Source of the DNA: Roridomyces roridus
Taxonomy: Eukaryota; Basidiomycota; Agaricomycetes; Agaricales; Mycenaceae
Direction of reading: 5' to 3'
DNA: 64,000 nt
Assembly (NCBI GenBank): GCA_029378245.1
Contig: JARKIF010000006.1
Coordinates: forward strand, 2,108,001 to 2,172,000
Shown: positions 1 to 12,000 of the stretch, piece after piece
Layout: each line of letters opens with the position of its first letter
Numbering within the stretch: position 1 is the stretch's first letter
Position numbers and translations under genes: made by a program
The notes under the pieces: model-generated
Told to the model about the DNA's origin: nothing
Databases searched by the model: none
The model's input: the letters and a program-made list of their open reading frames with translations, nothing else

Positions 1-131
1 TTCAAATCGAGTGATTGGACGAGGACTTTCGGCCCATCGTCTACCGAGATAACGGGAAGCCGCCGTGGACTGCGACGTGGTTCACGCATTGTTATCCAGA
101 ACCAGAGACGGAGGCTAGCGACTCGGAATGA
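1..131 (+). pseudogene. C-terminal relic of F-box-like family gene
   Basis: Reading the frame that starts at base 3 gives the C-terminal signature shared by the F-box-like genes at 23-29 and 39-43 kb: a DEDFRPIVYR-like stretch, then NGKPPW, then an EPETEASDSE acidic tail ending at TGA 129-131. The tryptophan codon of the family motif EWLDED is a TGA stop here (12-14), and one residue is missing between YR and NGKP. This is seen directly. The rest of the gene, if present, lies outside the window, so I call it a decayed copy. Confidence 0.6.
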
Positions 132-178
132 ATAAATTACTACTACCGCTCAATCCGTATCCTGTTTTATAGTACATA

Positions 179-399
179 ATCCGTCGGTACAAGGTCATGT
201 ATATCCTGCTACTCCCCCAGCTCGTTCATCTTTGAACTGGTTTCCGATGAGATCCAGAATAAAATAACTACCGTTCAAGTCGTAAACTTTGGGGAATTGT
301 CTCCGCGTACAGTCCAAAATCCGACGATACAAGTAAGATTTCTATCCCGCGACTCCTCAGCTCGTCCATCTTTGAACTGTTTTCTGATGAGATCAGAAA
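179..399. repeat. Imperfect direct repeat of an F-box gene 3' end
   Basis: Bases 179-261 and 319-399 align along their length, sharing blocks such as CATCTTTGAACTG and GATGAGATC. The second copy is the antisense of the last coding part of the minus-strand F-box gene (268-1704). The first copy lies just beyond that gene's stop codon and is degenerate. It looks like a partial local duplication of the gene's 3' end, or a remnant of a neighbouring paralogue. Confidence 0.5.
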
Positions 400-1704
400 G
401 TCAGGGGTGGACAAGGTGAATGACCGCAACCTCCGGTCCCAGGTCCCCTCCAGAAGCTTGGTGAGAACATCTTCTCCTCCAAGGGACAACAAGATACTCT
501 CCAGCGCCGGAGACACTCTGGAGAGAAAATCGACAACAGAATCGGCTGGGAGACTTGGTTTGGCGATGAGCCCAAAGCACCTGATTGAAGGTACCGCAGC
601 GATTACGCCTACGAGTTGATCGACGTCGGGATGAAAGTCGGCTTCAAAACCGGCGGTCATGATCAGCCTTGTCGGTCGGCAAGACACTCCACGCAGGAAT
701 CGAGGAAGATCCTGGTGAGCGCTCTCGAGATCATAGTCAAAGTACAAGTCCACAAGGGCCGGGGTGTCTAGGTACGCCAAAAATCCGTGGTGGGAAAGGG
801 AAAGACGGAGGAGGTTTGGCAACAGGATGGGAGCGCCGATATAGGCGTATTCGGCGGCGTCACCCATGTTCAAAGCGCATTCGACCAACAGTGCGCATGA
901 TCGGAGCATGTCCAGATGGCCGGTCCACGTATTGGACCCCCCGTATCGGGAGAGCTGGGGGAAAAGGGGGACGGAGACCGGACGGTAACACAACCTTTTG
1001 TTGACGAACAAGTCCCGTATAGGAGCGCCTTCGAGGAAATCAAGCGATGCGACGTCCCTTTCGTGGTACATATTGATGTCCAGTCTCGACAGGATGTCCA
1101 GTCGACCCCGGACCTGCTCGGCGACGCCCAGGATAAATTCCTCTGAGCCAAACAGCGTCACCCTTTCCCAGCGCTGACAATGCTGCGCAAGTATAAAGAG
1201 CATATTGGTTTGCTCGGGTGTGGAGACCGTGACGATGTCGCATACAAATGTAATGTTCAGCGGCACGTCGCGAGAGCGCTCGAGTTGACTTTCGAGCCTC
1301 TTGACGCTGCAACAGCCCCATTTTTCCCGTTCAACCACGACAGTTGACCACAAGAGTGGCTGGGATAAACAGATGGTCCGCCAGCGAGCACAGACGGCGC
1401 TGACAAGCCACGGGGGCGTGAAGCCAAATATGGTGAATAGAATCTCGGGTGGCATGCGACGAAGCGGACTGAGTACGCCCTCGTGCTTTCGGATTTGGCA
1501 GTCGAGGGACTCGCATTCTGCGACGAGTGCTGTGAGAGTAGATTGCAGATCGGAGATTTGCTCGCTCAGATGGTTCTTTCGAGCGCGGGCACTGACGATA
1601 AAGTCCCGAGCGGCGCCGGGGACGTCGGGGTCCATGGGCGGAAGATTGGATTCGAGGATGTGGTCGGGGACCAGCGAGGAGGACATCGTGGTGGCGGCTG
1701 ACAT
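268..1704 (-). CDS. F-box protein with N-terminal coiled coil
   Basis: Uninterrupted 478-codon frame. Residues about 35-75 form a heptad-like, charged coiled coil (SARARKNHLSEQISDLQSTL), followed by a conserved short linker and an F-box at about 78-120 (LRRMPPEILFTIFGF then VCARWRTICLSQPLLW). The remaining 350 residues are leucine-rich with repeat-like spacing. This domain order is typical of the very large basidiomycete F-box families. The likely role is substrate adaptor of an SCF ubiquitin ligase, by family only; the substrate is unknown. It differs from the other F-box-like genes in this window, which have a tiny first exon and no coiled coil. Two in-frame methionines lie near the start (1704 and six codons on); the first is used. 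Confidence 0.8.
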   Translation of the reverse strand: MSAATTMSSSLVPDHILESNLPPMDPDVPGAARDFIVSARARKNHLSEQISDLQSTLTALVAECESLDCQIRKHEGVLSPLRRMPPEILFTIFGFTPPWLVSAVCARWRTICLSQPLLWSTVVVEREKWGCCSVKRLESQLERSRDVPLNITFVCDIVTVSTPEQTNMLFILAQHCQRWERVTLFGSEEFILGVAEQVRGRLDILSRLDINMYHERDVASLDFLEGAPIRDLFVNKRLCYRPVSVPLFPQLSRYGGSNTWTGHLDMLRSCALLVECALNMGDAAEYAYIGAPILLPNLLRLSLSHHGFLAYLDTPALVDLYFDYDLESAHQDLPRFLRGVSCRPTRLIMTAGFEADFHPDVDQLVGVIAAVPSIRCFGLIAKPSLPADSVVDFLSRVSPALESILLSLGGEDVLTKLLEGTWDRRLRSFTLSTPDFLISSENSSKMDELRSRGIEILLVSSDFGLYAETIPQSLRLER

Positions 1705-2211
1705 GCGTTTTGATCACTGATCAATCGATCAAAACACATGCCCGGTCTCCGAATTCGACCACCATCACTTGACCATCACATCGCGCAAGAAAAAGGATCT
1801 GTCCTTCACTTCACCACGTTCGAGAATTGAAGACTCACGTGAAGGGATCAATCTCAGGGCCCCAGTGTCTGCCTGGCCGTGTGGGTACCGATATCAACCG
1901 TCAAAAAAGAGTCGTGGAGGGCTTTGGGAGGGCCACGTAAAGTTCGACCTCGAATCCCGAGCAAATACAGTTCGTTCCGTGCAAGTGGAGAGCGAAGAAT
2001 CCCTGGCTTTGTATGCGATCGCGCCCCCCAATCCCGGGGGTTCAAGCAGCATGATCCCTCCGTTATCATCTCCCTTGGTCCGTTGCCTTGCTGAAAATGA
2101 GCAAGCTCCACGCGAAGCCACTGCTAGAACCTCGCCCAATACGTCAAAGGAAGGTGAGCTTAGAAAATTTAATCTCCAGCGCTAACGCCGTCCCCGTCTT
2201 TTCGCTATCCC
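1705..2211. promoter_or_regulatory. Divergent intergenic region
   Basis: About 500 bases between the start codons of the minus-strand F-box gene and the plus-strand permease. No convincing gene. It must contain both promoters. I could not identify a clear TATA element. Confidence 0.4.
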
Positions 2212-4248
2212 ATGTCTGCCTCGTCGAAGGAAAAAGAGTCGGGAAGTCCTCCCGACTCCGTCGTCTCCAGCGCAGTAGAACCCACACGTCTCGAGCGACT
2301 CACCACTTTCCTTGGACGCTTTGGTGTGGAGACTAATGGGTCCGTCTCCGTCTATCTCGCATAATCCAATCTTACGATTCGATTCATAGCATCGGCCCCG
2401 TCCCTGACGAGCTGCGCGTCGACCGAAGAACCTATCAGCTCTTCACGGTCTGGTTCACGTCCATGATGAACATAGCCAGGTTAGCTCACTCTTGGTCATG
2501 AACGCGGTCGTAGTAAATCCACTACAGTCTCGTCGGCGGCGCCACTGGGCCCGTAGTGTTCCAACTCTCTTTCAAAAACACTGTGATTACTCTCGTCATC
2601 ACGAACGCTTTGTACGTTGCCTAGGTCACTTTCCCTTTCATTGAACACCGTCAGGTCGTTAATACTTCCGGCATACTTGTACGTCGCCCTCCGTTCTGTT
2701 TTCAAGTTGTTGTTCATGTTTCAAGTGCAATATTCGGCCCGAAATTAGGAACGAGAACCATGGTCCAGGCGTACGCCCTCGTCCTCAGTCGAGTTCAATT
2801 TCGTTGACTCTATTATTCAGGCGATTTTCCTGGGGGTAAGTGCTTACATAGACTTGCCTCGATCTCACCTACGCTACACAGAGCCTATGGCGTGATCCTC
2901 CCCAGTGTGCTCAACGTCTTCTCGTCCATTGGGTATCTAGTTATCACAGTCGTGATCGCAGCGCAGCTCCTCGCTCGTGCGACGGGGAATATGAGCTCGA
3001 CCGATGGAATCGTCATCAACGCGCTCATTACGCTTCTGGTGAGTTTCTGTGGGTACAGAGTCATCCATTGGTAATGCTCTTGTTCTTCATCCCGCCGCCT
3101 ATGAATCATGTCTTTCCGCAGGTTCACCACCCTTGCCTGGATCCCCGGCCTCATTGGCCTCGTGGTCATGCTCATCGTCGGCGGACGACGTCTCGGCCCC
3201 GCCATCAGCGCTGACGAGCACCTCTACCCACCACCTACCGTGGCCGCAATCGTAACATATGCAGCGACGATGGCAGCGGGGAATTGGTCGTGGTGTTCAG
3301 TTGCCTCCGATTACGGGGTGTACCACGATAAGAATGGGTCAACTGCCAAGATCTTCACCTGGACTTATCTGGGAATGTTCATCCCGGCTGTAAGGACACC
3401 CTGAGTTCGTCGTTCAAATAACTGAAATTCCATAGATCATAACACAAGTCATGGGGGCGGCGTTTACTGTGGCAGCGCCCAACGTTCCTTTGTGGCACGC
3501 CGAGTCTGAGGATGGGAACGATTTCGGCGGGCTAGTTGTCGCTATCCTCCAGCCTTGCGGACGATTCGGGACGTTCATGGTTGTAATCATGGTCCTGGGT
3601 ATCACGGGCCTGAACGCCCCTTCGATGTATTCATTTGGTGAGCATTCTTGAAGCTACATTCGCTGCAATGCCAACATGAACTAGGGAACAGCATGATGAA
3701 CATTAGCTCCATATTCGCCAAGGTCCCGCGTTATGTGTATGCCATCGTCGCCACCGCCATGTGCGTCCTAGCCTCCCTCCTCTCATTCATATTTCAATTG
3801 TCTTCCCTCAAGCGTGATACCGCTTGCTATCGTCGCCGAAGCCCACTTTTACTCTGCCCTCGTATCACTCATGAGTCTGTGTCGAACGAACTTGGCAAAG
3901 AGTTTTCTACTCATTAGTACCCCAGATATGATCGGCTACTGGTCCGCCTCTTACTCTGGCGTCATCTTCGTCGAACACGTCTTTTTCCGGCGTCGCGATT
4001 TCTCCCGCTACAAACTGTCCGATTGGAACAACCCAGCGAAATTGCCACCCGGGCTCGCAGCCTTGCTATCGTTCTGCATTTCATTCGCGCTGATCGTACC
4101 CTGTATGAGGCAGACGTGGTACGTCGGACCCATAGCAAAGAGCGGAACGGGGGATATTGGGGTGTTTGTCGGCTTCTTCGGGACGTGTGTGATGTATGGT
4201 GTCTTGAGGGTCGTGGAGATTCGAATGTTTCCTGGACATGATAGTTGA
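2212..4248 (+). CDS. NCS1-family nucleobase permease (cytosine/purine type)
   Basis: Model of 12 exons: 2212-2339, 2390-2479, 2528-2611, 2655-2678, 2726-2770, 2821-2835, 2882-3070, 3122-3389, 3436-3637, 3685-3760, 3813-3874, 3926-4248; 501 aa, the usual length for this family. Family landmarks in order: GVETNGIGPVPDELR at the N-terminus, TGATGPVVFQLSF in the first membrane pair, FGPKLGTRTMVQAR, SFCGYRVIHW, AWIPGL, and IGYW near the C-terminus. About 12 membrane segments are expected. By family it imports cytosine and purines across the plasma membrane with protons. Exons 4 (24 nt) and 6 (15 nt) are microexons that are needed to restore the conserved PAYFAIFGP and RFSWG stretches. Purine-cytosine permease of the FCY2 type is the best guess; other NCS1 substrates (uracil, allantoin, thiamine) fit less well but are not excluded. 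Confidence 0.9.
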
Positions 4249-4266
4249 TACCTATTTACAACTTTA

Positions 4267-5260
4267 CTACTCGTCCTTGATGAAATCCTTCTGGACCTCC
4301 TCCCCAAACTCGGCCCACGACAGCCTTGGGATGCGAAAATTGTCTCCGAGCTTCGCGTATGTGATACCACCCAGACGGCCGATGGGTTTCAGCTTGGCTG
4401 GGTCGACGCCGTTACCGCGCTCGTTCATGACGGCGTTGCGGATGTGGATATACTTGATGGTGCCGAGTATCATGTTTGCCTTGACAGCGCCCGAGTCGGG
4501 GTCCTTGATTTCTACGTTTTGTAGAAACTCGCATTCCATTGAAAATGCCGACTCTTTCACGCGCGCGGGCTTTGCGGACATCTGGTAATCAAATGAATGA
4601 GTGGGATTCCGAGGCTGTATGGGAAACTCACACTGGGCTCCTTAGTCAGTCCACTCAAAGCCCATTCGCTGACGCCCGGCGGGGCATCGATCGAGCAGGC
4701 ATTTGCCTGGGCGACCCATGGCTCACTGATAATGTTGACTGTGAATCCTTTCGTTGCGAGGATGTTGTGTCCGGAATCTTTGTGTCGGGGCGCATCGGTG
4801 AATGTTACGGAGAGGACCGGCGGGTTGGTGCAGACCTTGAAAAGGTCAGTGAGAAGCTCAATTGAAGAAGGTATTGTCACTTGGTTAAACCAACTGAAGG
4901 CAGTTGAGTCGACTGCTCTTTGAATCACATGAATTTTACCTGAACGGTGCGAGATTCTCGGTTCCATCTTCAGCAATCGTCGAGACGAAGGCGACTGGAC
5001 GGGGAACGATTCCGCTTGTACAGAGGCTGTAGATAAGCCTGTTCTGGTTTAGCACAAGCCCAAAGCGATGTGGACAGCCTATACTTGGGATCCGTCTCTT
5101 TCGCGTCGACCGTCTTCCATCCGAGCTTCTCCTCTTCGGCCCATTTCCTGCCTTGCTCAGTGGCCGTTGCCGGTCGCCCCAAAGTCCATTCCGGATCGGG
5201 TGTTTGAGTGACCTTGATGCTGGACGTGTCGAACGGAGGGAGGGTGTCAGAGGCCGACAT
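4267..5260 (-). CDS. Flavin-reductase-like FMN-binding protein (DIM6/NTAB type)
   Basis: Exons on the minus strand: 5085-5260, 4940-5038, 4881-4893, 4632-4835, 4267-4581; 268 aa. The second exon carries the family core IYSLCTSGIVPRPVAFVST, followed by NLAPFSWFNQV across a 13-nt microexon, then TNPPVLSVTF and the NILATKGFTVNI stretch. These mark the flavin reductase-like / flavoredoxin domain that binds FMN. Members are oxidoreductases of mostly unknown physiological substrate; no membrane segment or signal is seen, so it is probably soluble. Its 3' end lies 18 bases from the permease stop, so the two transcripts converge and probably overlap. Confidence 0.85.
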
Positions 5261-5406
5261 GATAGTAGCAGATAAAGAAGGAAGCCTGGCACGTAAAGCA
5301 GCAGCCCGGCATCGCGCCAACATGGCGAAAGAGAACCCGGATCGGCACCATTCAGCCGGTCATCAAAAAGCATCCCAAAACAGAAACGCTCTTGTGACCT
5401 GGCTGC

Positions 5407-8091
5407 ATGCTCGCGGCTCGGCTTCTCCGTTTCACGCCACCACACACTCGTCTTACTTTCACCAGACCTTTCAGCCTCGGCACGATGGGCGCAGGAACGC
5501 AGACGGTCAACACCACGCAACGACTGCAGAGTCTTCGGGAACTGCTCGCTCAAGAGCAGGTTCACGCATTTGTAATCCCGAGTGAAGACCAGCGTGCGTG
5601 CATGTCCCATCCGAGCCCATCTATCGTCTGATCAACGAAAGATTCGAGCGAGTACCTTGCTGATTGCGATGAGCGGCGAGCTTTCATTTCCGGCTTCAAT
5701 GGGTCTGCGGGTATGCGCCGATCTGTCTGTGGTCTGTCTTGGTGTTGAGGGAGACGTTAGGGTGCGCTGTCGTCACGCCCAAGGAGGCGTTTTTGTTTAC
5801 GGATGGCCGGTATTTCCTCCAAGCCGAGCAACAGTTGGACCAGTGCGTGGATGGCCTCTGAGTCTAGGAAACTAACATGAATGTTGGGCAGAAACTGGAC
5901 CTTGATGAAGCAAGGGCTTCCAGGTAACGATCCCCTAGTATTTCACGCATTCCGATTCGCTGAAGCACTATGTCAGACGTCCCGACATGGCAAGAATTCT
6001 TGTCCAAGGTCAGATCGTCCCGATTCATCTGGCATCTCATTCCAATGTCTGACAGAAAATCGACCCTTCGTCTCGCATCGGCATCGACTCTACCTTGATC
6101 TCAGCAGGTTAGTCAAGCCCATTTTTGCCGTCCAATTTCTTGACAGGATGTATTTTCAGTCGATGCCGAAAGCTTGGCGAAGACACTCAAGCCGCGGAGC
6201 TCCTCGCTCGCTTCTCTCAGCAAGAACCCCGTCGACACAGTTTGGGCGGAACACCGGCCGGCTCGGCCCCAGAGCCAAGTCTTCTCACTCGACGTCAAGT
6301 TCTCTGGCGAGTCTCACACCGACAAGATCAAGAGACTTCGTGAAGCGCTCGCCAAGAAAGAGGCGACAGGCATGGTGGTGACCATGCTAGATGAGGTTGC
6401 GTGGCTATTCAACCTCCGCGGGTCCGATATCGCGTATAACCCCGTGTTCTTTGCCTATGCCATCGTAACGCCGGAGAAGGCTACCCTGTTTATTAATCCC
6501 GACCAGCTAGACGGCGCTGCAAGGAGCGCTCTGGGGCCGGCAGTCACGATCGAAGAGTACTCCGAATTCTTCGACCATCTCAAGGGCCTCGCGAAGGAGC
6601 TCGGTTTACGCGGCTCTCCAGTAAATTCACTGTCCACGTCGCATACAAATACTCACAATCTTCAGAAAGTTTTACTTGGAGACAAATCCAGCCTGGCTGT
6701 GGCCGAGGCTGTCGGCGAGGGCAATTACGCTCTCGTTCCCTCTCCTATTGCGGAATTGAAGTCCATCAAAAACGAAACGGAGCTCGAGGGTTTCCGACAG
6801 AGCCACATCCGGGATGGCGCCGCCTTGGCTCGCTACTTTTCGTGGTTGGAAGAACAGCTGCAGAATGGTGTCGAGGTCAACGAGAGCCAGGCAGCGGATC
6901 AGCTTGAAAAGTATAGATCGTACGTTGTTTTCTTTCCGATTTGGGGACGGGTAATGGATGGCCTGTTAGGGAACTCGATCTGTTCCGTGGGCTTTCGTTC
7001 CCGACGATCAGCTCGACGGGTCCTAATGGCGGTTTGTGTGTTATTCGAGTGTTATTGTATATTGACGCCTCGACAGCTATCATCCATTACTGCCCGGACG
7101 CCAACGACTGTGCTGTGATCAGGCAGGATCAAGTTCGCTTATTACTTTTCCACTTGGACGATTCTGACTATTCTTTCACAGATTTATCTCTGTGACTCCG
7201 GAGGTAAAGATTTACATATATTTGACGACCTAATACGTATTGAACAGCTCAATTCTTCGACGGGACGACTGATGTTACTCGAACTTGGGTAAGCTTGTTG
7301 CTGCGTCCTAATTCGTGGTTGATATTGTTGGTTGCAGCACTTTGGTACTCCGACGGCAGAGGAGAAGAGAGCGTTTACTCGTGTCTTGCAAGGCCATATC
7401 GCGATTGACGAGGCGGTTTTCCCTAATGGAACCACCGGTGGGTTTGGCTTTGTGTTCCTTTTTCGACCGCTGACTTGCCATAGGATATATTTTGTGATTT
7501 TTGCTTCGTCGTTCTTCTTACAAACTCTGATAAGTGGTTCGTAGGGACGCGTTTGCTCGCAAATTCTTGTGGCAGGATGGACTCGATTACCGCCATGGAA
7601 CGGGTCACGGAGTCGGTCACTACTTGAACGTCCATGAAGGACCTCAGGGAATGGGTGTCCGAATTGGTGAGAAATTATCAACTCAAAATCCTCCCTTGGC
7701 TCATATATTTCTAGCATACAATTCTACTGCATTGAAACCCGGCATGACTGTGTCCAACGAACCGGGATACTATGCAGATGGTAAATTCGGTATCCGGATC
7801 GAGAACATCGTTCTCGTGAAAAAGGCGGCGACTCCGAACAACTTTGGCGACAAGGGGTACCTCGGCTTCGAGCGTGTTACGATGTGAGTTTTCCTTACTT
7901 GACGGTTGACTGAACTCATGGTTTCCAGGTGTCCGATACAAACAAAACTGATTGAAAGGACAATTTTCAGTGCGGAAGAAACCAAGTGGCTGAACGAATA
8001 TCATGCCGAGATATTGAGCAAGGTCTCTCCTCTGCTTCAGAACGATTCCAGGGCGTTGGAATGGCTGAAGCGGGAATGCACGGCAATCTAA
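5407..8091 (+). CDS. Xaa-Pro aminopeptidase P (M24B), probable mitochondrial presequence
   Basis: Model of 17 exons (5407-5593, 5642-5710, 5761-5842, 5892-5923, 5977-6008, 6056-6107, 6160-6620, 6666-6919, 6970-7031, 7077-7132, 7182-7203, 7248-7288, 7338-7437, 7484-7493, 7545-7666, 7715-7883, 7929-8091) giving 637 aa. It removes an N-terminal residue preceding proline from peptides. Two creatinase-like N-terminal domains precede the pita-bread catalytic domain. Di-metal ligands are visible: the two Asp in [12 protein letters not shown], His in HGTGHGVG, Glu in NEPGYY and Glu in IRIEN. The first 26 residues are rich in Arg, Ser and Thr with no acidic residue, like a mitochondrial import signal. 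A second in-frame ATG at 5485 could give a cytosolic form. Exon 14 is only 10 nt and exon 11 is 22 nt. Confidence 0.92.
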
Positions 8092-8211
8092 AATAGTGAC
8101 GTAAATACCGCACACTTGCCATTTTGGGTTATTACGCGAAAACGTTGCTTGGCCTTCGCTACCAGCCGCACTGTGCACGACACGACACGACGACTGCGCA
8201 CCTACCCTACG

Positions 8212-11200
8212 ATGTCCACACTCACCAATCCCGCCTTTTGCTACGACATCTTCAGCCTGGCCGGCTGTCCGCAAGGCCAGAACTGTCGGCGGAGACACGA
8301 CATCCTCCAGTGCTCTTGCGGGTTGGTCCTACTCGCAAACGATTTCGCCAGTCATCGCGGGAGCAGACGGCATGCGATGCTCATGATAGCAAAGCAGTCC
8401 GAGTCAAGTCGGTCTACAGGCCCGCCGTCGAATGCGTTTCCGGCGGCGGCGGCAGAAGTGCGTTTGGACTCATCGACGAAAAAAGTCGTGCCACTCTAAA
8501 ACTCTACCAGCGCTCCGGGGTCTCTAACGCCGCACCGAGTCCTGAGGAGCTCACGATTTGCGTTGTCTGCGGTGGGGACATCCCGACTGTTAAAATGGCG
8601 TCCCATGTCAAATGGCATGGTCGGATGCGCCAGAAGGTTTTGGCTGCGGCGCAGGCGATGGCTGCTGCGGCCGAGGAGGACAAGAATGAGGTTACCGTCT
8701 CTCACAAGGAGGGCGTTGATTTCGGCGTCCTCGGGGACAGTTCGGTCTATATCGACCTGACTGTATTGAATGTCAAGCGCGGACACCTTTCTGGCGTCGT
8801 GTTGGAGACGATTTCTGTTCGTAAAGAAGAATCCAAGTTTGTTTTCTTTGTACATCTTGCGCCGATTTATGGAACTGAGCTCTCAGGTTCTCCGCTACCT
8901 TGTCCGGCGGGCGATCGAGATGGGTCAAACGCAATCAAGCACGGACTTTGGCTGTCAAATTCGAGCCCAATGGGTCCATCGAGGGCGAATACGACGACGT
9001 CCTCGAGCTCATCTTTCTCGAAACGGCGACAAAAGAGCGGTTTTTGATAACACGGACCCTTCACGCCGTCGTGGGCTCGCCGGAGGATCACGAGCAGATC
9101 AAGCCCAAGGCCGCGTATGCGCGCCGCAAGCAGGGTGCGCCCCAGAATCAGTCTACGGGCCCAATCATCCGGAGTCTGCGGCCTCCGACGTGGGGACCTG
9201 TCAAGTGGACTTCGCGACTGGGCGAGTTCAAACCGCCGCCAGCTTTGATACAAGCTGCTTTCCCCCAACATGCGAGAGTGAATACCAAGGCGATCTTGGG
9301 TAATGTCCGGGATTTCTTACCGTCGAGCTTCACCATTAACACATATGGGGAGCATTTCCAGACGATGTTGTATATCGAGGACGAGCAGATGAGGTACAAC
9401 GCTCTAGACAACGTTACGTGAATCTCACGTATTGGTTCAGGCAAGACCTGGAGATGTACTCCATGACAGACGTCGAGTTGAAGGCGAACCATCCTCGTTA
9501 CGAGTGAGTCTTCGATATAGCTCGTCGGTCGGATGCTCACGGGTTTTTCCAGCCTTCAAGTCAAAGGACTCGCTGAAGGTCGGCCGTCTGTTGTCGTCGG
9601 CGACTTTATCCTAGTTAGGCTCACCGAAACCCCGGATGGGCCCCAGTACGAAGGACGGGTCCACCAAGTTCACGAAAACCACGTTAGCCTCCGCTTTGAC
9701 GATAGGTTCAGCACCTACAAAGGCACCAAGTTTGACGTTAATTTCACGTTGAACCGGCTGCCCCATCGACGGATGCACCAAGCGCTGACGAATAATTTCA
9801 AAGAATCACGGATATTCTTTCCGAGAGGGGAGCATCTTATTCGCAAGTGGCGGGTGTTGAAAAAGGAGAAGGAGACTATTACGGTGTTTAATAGGCTCAT
9901 TGCGCAGGATCCGGAGCAGTTGGATGCAGTCGCTGCGATTGTACACCAGCCGAGGGGATCTCCGCCTCACATCGTTTTCGGGCCTCCGGGAAGTGCGTTG
10001 TATCTTTTTTCGATTATGCTTGAGATTGAATTTTGACTCGCAGCCGGTAAAACGGTGACGATCGTAGAAGCAATCTTGCAGCTCCTCCACCGGAATCCTG
10101 ATGCGCACATTCTCGCCTGCGCACCCAGCAACTCTGCGGCCGACCTCATCGCCCGGAAGCTACTCATTCTCGGCCCAACACAGCTCTTCCGACTCAACTC
10201 GCTCACACGCAAATACCTCGATCTTTCGCCGGACCTCAGAAAATTCAGCGCGATCAACGACAACCTTACGTTTATGCTTCCCCTCGTCGAGGATCTGCGG
10301 AAATTCCGCGTCGTGGTGTCCACGTGCATCTCGGGCGGGGTCGCAGCGCAGCTCGGCGTCAAGCGCGGGCACTTTCATTATATCTTCGTCGACGAGGCGG
10401 GACAGGCGACGGAGCCCGAGGTGGTGTTGCCCATCAAGAGTCTCGCGGATAAACAGACGAATGTGATCTTGGCGGGTGATAACAAGCAGCTTGGGCCAAT
10501 CGTGCATTCGTGGATTGCGAGGTCCTTGGGGTTGAGGATTAGTTATCTTGCGCGCCTTATGCAACGGGAGATTTATAGCCTCGATCCGGAGATGCCTGAA
10601 GGCGGGAGCGGGGTTACGTACGTGCATTAATCGTCTCCTCCGCTTTTATTTTGTGCACTGACATGTTTCATTCAGGATCGTCAAGCTGGTCAACAACTTC
10701 CGGTCTCATCCTGCCATATTGGAGTTTTCGAATAATCAGTTCTATAACGGCGAGCTGAAACCGTGCGGAGACCCAGTTTTAATTCGGAGTCTGGAGAATT
10801 TGGAGGAGCTGCCGAAGAAGAAGTTCCCGCTCATTTTTCATGGTATTATGGGCAAAGATGACCGCGAGGGGTCGTCGCCCAGTTTCTTCAACGTCTCCGA
10901 GGCGAGTCTCGTCAAGAAGTACGTCATGTCGCTTGTGGGTGATCGCAAAGCGCGCATTCGTAAGTCATTTCATCTTCGTGTTTTATTTTGAGATTGATTA
11001 ATGGCTTTTTAGGTCCGGAGGAAATTGGTATTATTACGCCGTATCATGCGCAACGGTGCAAAATCATGGACCTGCTTTACCGGGACCCCAAGTTGCGAAG
11101 CATCACCGTTGGGAGCGTTGAAGAATTCCAGGGACAGGAACGTCGGGTCATTATCATGTCGACTGTCCGCAGCAACACGAATTATGTCGAGTCGGATATC

Positions 11201-11636
11201 CGGCGGACGTTGGGCTTTGTTGCCAATCCTCAACGATTCAACGGTGAGCTTTACATGCACACTTTTTATTTATTTGCTGATGATACTTTCAGTGGCTGTA
11301 ACCCGCGCCCAGGCGCTCCTCATCGTCATCGGTAACCCCGAGATTCTCGCACTCGATCCTCTCTGGCGTGCGTTCATGAACTATATCCACACTCGTGGCG
11401 GGTGGAGGGGCAAGGAGATCACCTGGAACGCAGACGAAGACGTCATTCCCAGCGCTGCGGCCTACGACCTCGAGATGAAACGCCGTGCAGAGGGCGAGGC
11501 GGAGGAGATGATGGCGAGATTAAAGTCTTTGATCGCACAACAGAACGACGACGGCGGGTCTGATCTTGACTTTGATGTTTCTGACGGGGATTTCGACCTG
11601 GGCCCAGATGGGATGGTTCGTTGGGATGCGGATTGA
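8212..11636 (+). CDS. MOV10/HELZ-like SF1 RNA helicase with zinc fingers (H1)
   Basis: Nine exons (8212-8457, 8511-8836, 8887-9393, 9441-9503, 9553-9992, 10044-10617, 10676-10959, 11013-11243, 11293-11636), 1004 aa. The N-terminus has a CCCH finger (CYDIFSLAGCPQGQNCRRRH), then Cys/His pairs including CSCG and CVVCGG...H. The helicase core has every UPF1-like motif: GPPGTGKT (assembled across intron 5), APSNSAAD, DEAGQATEPE, GDNKQLGP, NNFRSHP, EEFQGQER, AVTRAQ. Family members are ATP-dependent RNA helicases acting in mRNA decay or RNA silencing; which applies here is not visible. The acidic C-terminal tail (DLDFDVSDGDFD) is absent from its paralogue at 19.4-22.9 kb. Confidence 0.92.
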
Positions 11637-12000
11637 AGTTACTCATGTACTTATGTATGTTGAACCAAAACACCAAATTTGGTAACTCCAGTTTGAACCG
11701 TGGAAAATCAAAGTCGAACATTGATGGCGCACAATGATTGGGCGTTGACGTCTCCATTTAGATAGCCCGCTTGTTATCGACTCCCATGAGCTCGACCTCC
11801 CGGCAGCGGTGTGTGGAGACAATGTAGAAATTTCCTCCGGAGCGGTGAGCAGCGCAGTCTGAATAATGCCATGGATCAAGAGGGTCCAGCGATAAATGAG
11901 TTCCAAATCCACAAAAGACAGGTAGTACAGAGCTCCGGTCTGTATTAAAGACGGGCTCCAGCAGTATAATTACAAACAAATCCACTAAAATAAAAAATCC
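11637..12000. other. Intergenic, convergent 3' ends
   Basis: 364 bases between the helicase H1 stop and the TOK1 stop on the opposite strand. I see no gene, repeat or RNA here; it should hold both polyadenylation regions. Confidence 0.5.

Noticed and set aside
1769..2185. 138-codon open frame upstream of the permease
   Set aside because: No domain, overlaps the promoter of a gene with a well supported start at 2212.
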